Assembly: GCA_017546025.1 (NCBI GenBank)
Contig: JAFYYS010000019.1
Coordinates: forward strand, 1-64,000
Origin: Lachnospiraceae bacterium
GTDB lineage: Bacteria; Bacillota; Clostridia; Lachnospirales; Lachnospiraceae
DNA: 64,000 nt
Direction: 5' to 3'
Shown here one piece after another: positions 8,448-14,580 of the stretch (position 1 is the first letter of the stretch; every line of letters starts with the position of its first letter). The notes under the pieces are model-generated. The model searched no databases. It worked only from the letters and a program-made list of their open reading frames with translations, and was not told where the DNA came from. The translations under genes were made by a program, and so were the position numbers.

Positions 8448-9484
8448 AGAAATTACTGCTGCTTTTGATGACGGTATGTCTGCTGCTTCCCTGCCTTGCC
8501 GGCTGCGGAGAGAAGAAGGACGAAATGGTCCTTGGCAAATACAAAGGCCTGACGTACGCCAACCAAACCTTTGAGGTATCCGACGAGGATTTTGAGAATC
8601 TGTTTGCACAGATTTTGGAGCGCTACACGACTTATGAGGTTTTGGAGGACCGTAAGGGCACGGCTGTGAAGAAGGGTGACCTCGTTAACATCGATTTCAG
8701 CGGCGTTCTGGACGGAGAGACAGAGCCGTTTGAAGGCGGCACCGACAAGGGCTACATCCTCGAAATCGGCGGCGGACGTTTCATCGCAGGCTTTGAGGAC
8801 GGTCTGATCGGCGTAAAGCAGGGCGAGACCGTAAAGCTTAACCTGACCTTCCCCGAGCAGTATTATGCTGCTTATGCCGGAAAGAAGGTCACATTTACCG
8901 TAACCGTGAATGACATCGTCGAGAAGAAGGTTCGTGAGATGAATGACGAGCTGATCGTCGATTACTCGAACGGCCAGTTCAAGACGGTTGACGAGTACAA
9001 GAAATTCGCTTCCGAGTACATCATTCAGGCTAAGGCGCAGACCTACATGAGCGAGGTTCGGAGCAAGCTCCTCGATCAGATTGTTGCCGACACGAAGTTC
9101 GGCAAGCTGGATTCCGAGAAGCTTGACGGCTACTATAACGACATCAAGAATTACTACGCAAACGAAGCTTTGAAGAACAACATGACCCTTGAGCAGTATC
9201 TGGCGGCCACCTACAATACGACGGTGGATGAATTCAACGCCCAGGTCAAGGGCGTTGCCGAGCAGTCGATGAAGGAAGAGATGGTGTTAAATGCCATCAT
9301 CGCTGCAGAGAAGATTGTCCTGACGGACGAACAGTACAACACGATGGTGAAGGAGTACATGAACAAGTACGACTACACCGATCAGGCAAAGTTCGAAGCA
9401 GATTACAACAAGGATAAGCTTCGCCAGAGCATGCTGTTCGACCTTGCCTTCAAGGTAATCATGGACAGCGCAGTAGCAGAGTAA
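8444..9484 (+). CDS. Trigger factor-like FKBP-type prolyl isomerase lipoprotein
   Basis: The 346-residue protein has a lipoprotein signal (basic MKK, Leu-rich core, lipobox LAGC with Cys21), so it is probably anchored outside the membrane. Residues of about 80-165 form an FKBP/trigger-factor peptidyl-prolyl isomerase domain (VNIDFSGVLDGETEPFEGG, then FIAGFEDGLIGVKQGE and LTFPEQY). The rest is a helical region resembling the C-terminal chaperone arms of trigger factor. It therefore looks like an exported version of trigger factor that helps fold secreted proteins, a task PrsA carries out in other Firmicutes. The ATG at 8444 is coupled to the nadD-yqeK stop and has TGAGGAA upstream. A strong terminator follows. 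Confidence 0.85.
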   Translation: MKKLLLLLMTVCLLLPCLAGCGEKKDEMVLGKYKGLTYANQTFEVSDEDFENLFAQILERYTTYEVLEDRKGTAVKKGDLVNIDFSGVLDGETEPFEGGTDKGYILEIGGGRFIAGFEDGLIGVKQGETVKLNLTFPEQYYAAYAGKKVTFTVTVNDIVEKKVREMNDELIVDYSNGQFKTVDEYKKFASEYIIQAKAQTYMSEVRSKLLDQIVADTKFGKLDSEKLDGYYNDIKNYYANEALKNNMTLEQYLAATYNTTVDEFNAQVKGVAEQSMKEEMVLNAIIAAEKIVLTDEQYNTMVKEYMNKYDYTDQAKFEADYNKDKLRQSMLFDLAFKVIMDSAVAE

Positions 9485-9520
9485 AGAGGCTTCTGCATCT
9501 TAAAAAAGTAGTGAAAACGA

Positions 9521-9553
9521 AAAGTGAGTCGCATCAGGCGGCTCACTTTTTTT
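9521..9553 (+). terminator. Rho-independent terminator
   Basis: AAAGTGAGTCGC pairs with GCGGCTCACTTT (one G-U pair) around a 5-nt loop and runs into seven T. It ends the nadD-yqeK/lipoprotein operon. Confidence 0.9.
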
Positions 9554-9606
9554 GCATGTAAAAATATAATAATATTCGCAAAAAAAGCGTTTTTTCAATA
9601 TTTTAG

Positions 9607-9639
9607 TGTCGTTCATCAAAAAAATATGTCGTTCATCAA
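9607..9639 (+). promoter_or_regulatory. 13-bp direct repeat operator before the RiPP cluster
   Basis: TGTCGTTCATCAA occurs twice, at 9607-9619 and 9627-9639, with an exact 20-bp period. The second copy ends 7 bp before a -35 element. This spacing and the GTT core fit the direct-repeat sites of LytTR-type activators that control bacteriocin genes, but no such regulator is in the window. Confidence 0.6.
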
Positions 9640-9646
9640 CGGATGT

Positions 9647-9675
9647 TTGAAAAGCCTGTACTCCTTTGCTATGGT
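9647..9675 (+). promoter_or_regulatory. Promoter of the RiPP cluster
   Basis: TTGAAA (9647-9652), 17-nt spacer, TATGGT (9670-9675); predicted start near 9682. The imperfect -10 and the repeats directly upstream suggest an activator-dependent promoter. Confidence 0.55.
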
Positions 9676-9756
9676 TGAGTTAGCAAGAGGGTTTCCTTTT
9701 GTATGGAATCTGAGGGGGAAAACTCGAGCCAGTATTTCAGAAAGGAGAGGGAAAAC

Positions 9757-9918
9757 ATGGCAGGAACAATTTGTGCAGGTACGTGTGGTATCTTAGGCCT
9801 TTCGGGTTGTGTTGTCGGATGTTTGGCAATTTTCGGAACCACTTCTGCTCCGGCCGGAATCGGTTGCGTTGCCTCTGCAACAGCCGGCGCTACATCTTCG
9901 GCGATTATTTCGTCATAG
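9757..9918 (+). CDS. Putative Cys-rich RiPP precursor (sactipeptide-like)
   Basis: This short gene encodes 53 residues rich in Gly, Ala, Ser, Thr and Cys. Cysteines sit at 6, 10, 18, 22 and 37, giving two CxxxC pairs (CAGTC and CVVGC) seven residues apart. The C-terminal part (from about 28) is nearly all Ala, Ser, Thr, Gly and Ile. A Cys-rich N-terminal arm with a small-residue C-terminal arm resembles sactipeptides such as thuricin CD, where thioether bridges form a hairpin. The ATG at 9757 has a strong site (AAAGGAGAGGG) just upstream. An in-frame ATG at 9703 would add an 18-residue charged extension, useful as a leader but with a weaker site. The next genes encode a radical SAM/SPASM enzyme and an exporter. 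No leader peptidase is seen. Confidence 0.75.
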   Translation: MAGTICAGTCGILGLSGCVVGCLAIFGTTSAPAGIGCVASATAGATSSAIISS

Positions 9919-9939
9919 GGAAAGGCGAGGATTGAGAAT

Positions 9940-9980
9940 CCCGGAATCATACAAATCTTATGGATGGTATTGATTCCGGG
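9940..9980 (+). promoter_or_regulatory. Hairpin between precursor and maturase genes
   Basis: CCCGGAATCA (9940-9949) is perfectly complementary to TGATTCCGGG (9971-9980) with a 21-nt loop. There is no T tract, so partial termination, mRNA processing or transcript stabilisation is more likely than full termination. Such elements often keep precursor mRNA in excess over enzyme mRNA. Confidence 0.65.
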
Positions 9981-10036
9981 AAATCCTTAGTTAAAGGCAA
10001 ATTGTCATTATCGGTTTGTTTAAATGGGAGAGAGTT

Positions 10037-11533
10037 ATGAGCTTAAAAATATTGGAATTTGAAACACAGAACAGCAAGTATATTTATGACGGGGTTACAG
10101 GAACCGTTATGGCTGTAGACGACATTCTGTTGGATTGCATATACGGTTACGAGAGCAAAGGTGAAGAAGAGTTGCAACAGGAACTTAGGAAGAAGTATCA
10201 GGATGAAAGAAGAATTGATGCCGCCCTGGCCTTTGTGAAAAAGTATTCAACCAAGGCGTTCTACGTGGATGATGAGGCAGAGAAGGAGAAATGGGAGGAT
10301 TCCGTAAACGTGACGGGAGAAACCATTCAGAATCTTTTGAAGATCGGGTTTACGCAGCAAATCATTCTGAATGTTACAGAAGACTGCAATATGCGGTGTA
10401 AGTATTGCTTCTTGTCTGAAACATACCATTATACGCGAAACCGAACGAATAAAATGATGAGTGTTGAAACGGCAAAAAAGGCATTGGATTTGTATTTTTC
10501 TATGATGAAGCAGTACGGCGAAATCAATCCCGGCAAGAAATGTGCTGTAACGTTTTACGGAGGAGAACCGCTTCTGAATTTCGAAGTAATCAAGTGGGCA
10601 ATCGAGTACACGAAGAAGAATTCGCCGATAGGATATATGTTTAACATCACGACAAACGGAACTTTATTAAAGGGGGAGATTGCGGATTATCTTGTACAGC
10701 ATAATACGGCCATTACCGTGAGCCTGGACGGATGTGAGGAGGAGCATGACAGGAACCGTCTTTCCGCGGGAAAGAAAGGAACCTATAAAACAGTCACGGA
10801 TAATATCAGAGAGTTTGTGAAGAAGTATCCGTCGTATAAAAAGATTAATCTGTCATGTGTTTATGACTATTGCACGGACCTGATCACGAACGATGAATTC
10901 TTTAAGGAAAACAGCGACTGGTTACCTTATGTCGGAAGTGTTTCTTTGGTTTCCACAAACGGCACAGATTACTATGAGCAGTTTTCAGAGGAGGACATCA
11001 GAAAATTCACGGAGCGCTTCATCAGGTTCAGGCAGGAATATGCCATGGCTGTAATACAGAATGAAAAAAGATCTTCCTACAAAGATATATTCTTTACGCT
11101 TCAACTAATGCCCGCTGTGCTTAAATACGGCATTGAGGATAAGAAACTGCCCATCGTTCCGTATACGGGGGCGTGCTTCCCGGGAATGAAATTTTCTGTG
11201 AGGACGGACGGAAAATTTGATGTCTGTGAGAAAATCGAAGGTACGAGATCCATCGGGGATGTTGATTCCGGTTTTGACGTTGAGGCAATCGCGCAGTTGG
11301 TTAAAGACTATAACCGCAATGTTACTGCGCAATGCGGCAGATGCCCTATCAGTAAGCAATGTCCGATGTGCTATGCGTACGCAATCCGGAACGGTTCGTT
11401 TAACAGCCCTAAGTGTGATGAGCTGGTTCAGGTTTTTAAGGCGAGCTTAATGACGCAGTATACGATACTTGAGTACAATCCTCATGCGACAGATAACTTT
11501 ATATATCGTGAAGAATGGATACTGAATTCATAA
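10037..11533 (+). CDS. Radical SAM/SPASM peptide maturase
   Basis: The enzyme has 498 residues. An N-terminal region of about 100 residues is likely the peptide-recognition part, as in other SPASM maturases. The radical SAM core follows, with the 4Fe-4S motif C117-NMR-C121-KY-C124 and a GGEP motif in TFYGGEPLLNFEV. The C-terminal SPASM region carries a cysteine series (ACFPGMKF, DVCEK, QCGRCPISKQCPMCYAYA, PKCDEL) for auxiliary clusters. Such enzymes make thioether bonds from Cys to the alpha or beta carbon of acceptor residues in sactipeptides and ranthipeptides. GGGAGAGAG lies just upstream of the ATG. Its position after a Cys-rich peptide gene supports that substrate. The exact bond chemistry cannot be told from sequence. 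Confidence 0.88.
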   Translation: MSLKILEFETQNSKYIYDGVTGTVMAVDDILLDCIYGYESKGEEELQQELRKKYQDERRIDAALAFVKKYSTKAFYVDDEAEKEKWEDSVNVTGETIQNLLKIGFTQQIILNVTEDCNMRCKYCFLSETYHYTRNRTNKMMSVETAKKALDLYFSMMKQYGEINPGKKCAVTFYGGEPLLNFEVIKWAIEYTKKNSPIGYMFNITTNGTLLKGEIADYLVQHNTAITVSLDGCEEEHDRNRLSAGKKGTYKTVTDNIREFVKKYPSYKKINLSCVYDYCTDLITNDEFFKENSDWLPYVGSVSLVSTNGTDYYEQFSEEDIRKFTERFIRFRQEYAMAVIQNEKRSSYKDIFFTLQLMPAVLKYGIEDKKLPIVPYTGACFPGMKFSVRTDGKFDVCEKIEGTRSIGDVDSGFDVEAIAQLVKDYNRNVTAQCGRCPISKQCPMCYAYAIRNGSFNSPKCDELVQVFKASLMTQYTILEYNPHATDNFIYREEWILNS

Positions 11534-11544
11534 CGGAGGGGAAA

Positions 11545-12561
11545 ATGGGATACTATAAACTGCTGCCGACAGCGCAGATTATTTATGATAAGATGGGCGC
11601 AAGTGTGGTTGACATGCTTACATTTGAGAAGATAAATTATTCTTATAATGAAAGTATAGTATTGAAAAGACTGCTGGAGTGTGAATCCAAAGATTTTGAA
11701 CTGTTGGAAGAGAAGGAAAAAGACCTGATTGCAAATTTAATGGCGGCGGGTTATTGTTATTATTATAAGGGATTGGCATATAACGATATTCACAGAGATA
11801 AAAAAGCAGTTGAGGTCAGGGGATTAATGGAGGAAATCCCTCATTTTACGGAAATCTTCTTGGAGGTGAACGATGTGGCGGAACCTACGGAAAGCACCGG
11901 CGGACCGGAAAACCACAGGGGATGTTATGCCTGCAAAGCGTGGCCTCATCGGAGCGGAATTAGGAAGAAGTACGATTTCGAAAATGCCATTTCCAGAATA
12001 GCAAAACTTTGGGTGGATAAACTGGTGTTAACAGGGGAAAATCCGTTTGCCCGGACAGAAAGACTAAAGGAGATGGTTACCTGCATCCGGAAGTATATGG
12101 AACCGATTCCCATAGAGGTAATCACACCGGTCATGAATCCAGAGGCGGAAATCCTTTCTTTTCTTGAAAATAATAATGTTTCCGTGAGATTATATGCCGA
12201 TAATGCTTCGTTGGAAGACAATTCCTATGCAAATCGGATTAATCGAAGGAATCCGGATTATTGGAACAACCAAACGTTCCATCATTGCCTGAAAAACAAA
12301 CTGGCGATTACGGCAGATGGTTTTGTGCGCCCTTGCCCGATGATAGACGACGATTTGCTGGATCTTGAGAAGGACCCGATTGACAGGCTTTTTCAGGAAC
12401 AAAGACTGGATAAGTACTGGCGGCTGACGAAAAGGGAAATTGAGGGGTGTTCAAAGTGCAGAAACCGGTATTTTTGCAAAGACTGTGCGCTGACCGAACT
12501 GGCGGTAAAGAACGGGATCCTGAAGCATGAAGTTTTTTGCATCGGGAAAGCGGAGAGATAA
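11545..12561 (+). CDS. Degenerate radical SAM/SPASM partner protein
   Basis: The 338-residue protein follows the maturase by 11 nt with GGAGGGG as ribosome site. It reads like a shortened SPASM-type protein: an N-terminal region of about 100 residues, then, where a radical SAM motif would be expected (after FLEVND), only C127-YA-C130 remains instead of CxxxCxxC. The C-terminus keeps a SPASM-like set: FHHCLKNKLAITADGFVRPCPM and CSKCRNRYFCKDC. It therefore probably cannot cleave SAM in the normal way but may bind Fe-S clusters and act as a scaffold, electron relay or substrate-presenting partner. I do not recognise a named family with confidence; an accessory 'peptide maturation' protein of two-component radical SAM systems is the closest guess. 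Confidence 0.65.
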   Translation: MGYYKLLPTAQIIYDKMGASVVDMLTFEKINYSYNESIVLKRLLECESKDFELLEEKEKDLIANLMAAGYCYYYKGLAYNDIHRDKKAVEVRGLMEEIPHFTEIFLEVNDVAEPTESTGGPENHRGCYACKAWPHRSGIRKKYDFENAISRIAKLWVDKLVLTGENPFARTERLKEMVTCIRKYMEPIPIEVITPVMNPEAEILSFLENNNVSVRLYADNASLEDNSYANRINRRNPDYWNNQTFHHCLKNKLAITADGFVRPCPMIDDDLLDLEKDPIDRLFQEQRLDKYWRLTKREIEGCSKCRNRYFCKDCALTELAVKNGILKHEVFCIGKAER

Positions 12562-12586
12562 ATGATTTTACAGGATAGAGGGGAAT

Positions 12587-13471
12587 ATGCTTAAGGCGGA
12601 AAATATCAGCAAGACGTACGGAAATAAAAAAGAAGCGCTTTCAAAGGTCTCATTTGACATCCGTCGTAATGAGATTACGGCAATTGTGGGGCCAAACGGG
12701 GCGGGTAAGTCCACGTTGTTAAGAATTCTTGCCGGTGTGAACTCACAGACGCAGGGGCAAGTTCAGTTGGAAGAAGGAGTCCGGGCAGGTGCGGTATTTG
12801 ACGGCAACGGGCTTTATTTGCAATTAACTGCGTATGAGAATATGAGTTTCTTTTACAGACTGAACAAGCAAAACCCGCCGGAAAGTGAAAAGGAAACGAT
12901 ATGCGGATTGCTGAAGAGCATGGATTTGTATGAGGTCAGAAATGACAGGGTAAAGGAATACTCCAAGGGAATGGCCAGAAAACTGGCTATTGCAAGGGCT
13001 TTGCTCACCAATCCGGATATTCTTTTGATGGATGAACCGTTTGACGGTTTGGATATTACCAGTCACGCTTTTTTGGGCGCATTTTTGAAGACATGGGTTA
13101 AGGAACGGAATCACTCTGTCGTTTTTTCCTCGCACAATATGGCTGATGTTGAAAAACTGTGTGATCGGGTGTTAATGATCAAAAAAGGGCATCTGATGAA
13201 TAATCTGTCCATGGTTGATCTGAATAAAAAGGTTACGGACCGATACAAAATCGTTGTCAGGGAAAAGATAGAGGACTTCCCGGCTGTTCTCGGAAGTTAT
13301 GAAAAATGTGAACAGTCCGGGGACAGCAGCATCATTTCGGAGAGCGGCGTTGGTACGGCTAATCTGATACTGGACACTTTAAAAAGAAAAGGATATACAA
13401 TCATGGAGTTCTCCCCGGTCTATAATTCGCTGGAAGATATTTATCTTGCAGAAGTAGGAGGTGCAGAGTGA
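12587..13471 (+). CDS. ABC transporter ATP-binding protein of the RiPP cluster
   Basis: This 294-residue ATPase of the NatA / lantibiotic-immunity class has Walker A GPNGAGKS near residues 35-42, an altered signature YSKGMARK in place of LSGGQ (seen in this class), Walker B ILLMDEPFDGLD and an H-loop in SSHNMAD. The last 80 residues are a divergent C-terminal domain. It starts 25 nt after the partner protein gene with GAGGGG upstream, and its stop overlaps the GTG start of the permease. Together they should form an ABC-2 exporter for the mature peptide or for producer self-protection. It has no C39 peptidase domain, so it does not itself cleave a leader. Confidence 0.9.
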   Translation: MLKAENISKTYGNKKEALSKVSFDIRRNEITAIVGPNGAGKSTLLRILAGVNSQTQGQVQLEEGVRAGAVFDGNGLYLQLTAYENMSFFYRLNKQNPPESEKETICGLLKSMDLYEVRNDRVKEYSKGMARKLAIARALLTNPDILLMDEPFDGLDITSHAFLGAFLKTWVKERNHSVVFSSHNMADVEKLCDRVLMIKKGHLMNNLSMVDLNKKVTDRYKIVVREKIEDFPAVLGSYEKCEQSGDSSIISESGVGTANLILDTLKRKGYTIMEFSPVYNSLEDIYLAEVGGAE

Positions 13472-14172
13472 GAAATATGCTAAAAAAGGAGTTCCTCCTG
13501 ATGTTTCGTACTTCTAAGTGGATTATTCTTGCATGGGGTGTTTTTCAGGTTCTGATCCCGGTTGTTTTGGTACGGGAAACAGCAAACCTGATACGGGATC
13601 AGGCAACGCTTAACCGTTTGTTTGTTCAGATGCTGGTGTTTTATCCCATGATGACAATCCCGGTTGTTTGCGTCCTGGTTTTCACCGGCGGAGTTAATGA
13701 GGAGCGAAGGCAGGGTATTCTGATGGTCCTTTTGGCAAACGGGGTGAAGCAGAAACAAATATGGAGAGGGAAATTGCTTGCTTCACTTATCGTATCCGAA
13801 AGCATCAGTTTATTGGCGGAAGGGGTGACGCTCTTTCTTCTTCGGATGATTAACGGCTTTTGGCTGTCTTTTTCTTTGAAGGAAGCCATCCTCCTGCTCT
13901 TTTTGGTCCCCTTTGTGTCAATGGCAATCTCAGGCGTTTTATGCTTGGTATTATGGGGATTTCAACATGGGCAGCTTTTTGCCACGATGATCCCGTATTT
14001 GTTGTTTTTCGGTTGTTGTTTTACATCTGTTTTCAAGGTCAACCTTATAGAAAAAGTGAGCCTTCTTCTTGGATTGGGAATCTTTTCGGCAGGTGTAATT
14101 GTTGTAATCATTTCTGAACGGTTGGTGGCTCTTTTCAGCAACGAGCATATTGTTAACCTGGGAAGATCATAG
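13468..14172 (+). CDS. ABC-2-type permease of the RiPP cluster
   Basis: A 234-residue membrane protein with about six predicted helices, starting with an amphipathic MLKKEFLLMFRTSKW segment and carrying the cytoplasmic NEERRQGILMVLLANGVKQKQIWRGKLLASL stretch (quoted here in outline) between helices 2 and 3, as in ABC-2 permeases. GTG at 13468 is preferred because AGGAGG is 6 nt upstream and it overlaps the ATPase stop; an ATG 9 nt later is possible. It pairs with the preceding ATPase as exporter or immunity transporter. Confidence 0.82.
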   Translation: MRNMLKKEFLLMFRTSKWIILAWGVFQVLIPVVLVRETANLIRDQATLNRLFVQMLVFYPMMTIPVVCVLVFTGGVNEERRQGILMVLLANGVKQKQIWRGKLLASLIVSESISLLAEGVTLFLLRMINGFWLSFSLKEAILLLFLVPFVSMAISGVLCLVLWGFQHGQLFATMIPYLLFFGCCFTSVFKVNLIEKVSLLLGLGIFSAGVIVVIISERLVALFSNEHIVNLGRS

Positions 14173-14184
14173 AAAGGGGCTTCT

Positions 14185-14577
14185 ATGGCATTTTTCATTG
14201 CGGCACTGAATCTGTTCGGTCTTATATTTTGCTATACGGGGAACAGGGTTCTTTCGGGCATTCTGCTCGGGCTGTCTTTTCTGATGCTTACGCCTTACGT
14301 GGAGAAAGCCTTTTGGAAGTATGTCATGGGACCTTCGGTAAATGCGTCTGTCATGCAGCACCGGGTTGCGAGCGTTTTTGTTTCTGCCTTCTTCATGGGT
14401 TGTCTGTATCTGGTCATTTATAAGAAATGCGGCAGGGTTTATGTCCCCTTTGTTGTCTTATGCGATGCAGTGTGCTTCCTCACAGAATATGTTTCGGAGA
14501 AAAAGAAAAGCTCCGGAGCGGCCTGTCTGGCAAGCGTCGCGGAGCTTCTCATTTCAGCAGTTTATGTAATCTTATAA
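14185..14577 (+). CDS. Small membrane protein, possible immunity protein
   Basis: A 130-residue protein with four likely membrane helices (FFIAALNLFGLIFCY, ILLGLSFLMLTPYV, FVSAFFMGCLYLVIY, a C-terminal pair) and few charged residues. I do not recognise the family. It starts 12 nt after the permease with AGAAAGGGG upstream and is the last gene of the RiPP operon. By position and size it could be a dedicated immunity protein or a third transporter subunit; this is inference only. The convergent CotH-like gene ends 3 nt downstream. Confidence 0.7.
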   Translation: MAFFIAALNLFGLIFCYTGNRVLSGILLGLSFLMLTPYVEKAFWKYVMGPSVNASVMQHRVASVFVSAFFMGCLYLVIYKKCGRVYVPFVVLCDAVCFLTEYVSEKKKSSGAACLASVAELLISAVYVIL

Positions 14578-14580
14578 AAC

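Noticed and set aside
9607..9639. Start of a CRISPR array
   Set aside because: Only two 13-bp copies with a 7-nt gap; no spacers of normal length and no cas genes.
9960..10040. 26-codon frame between precursor and maturase as a second RiPP precursor
   Set aside because: It overlaps the hairpin, has no ribosome site, and its sequence lacks Cys pairs or a leader-core pattern.
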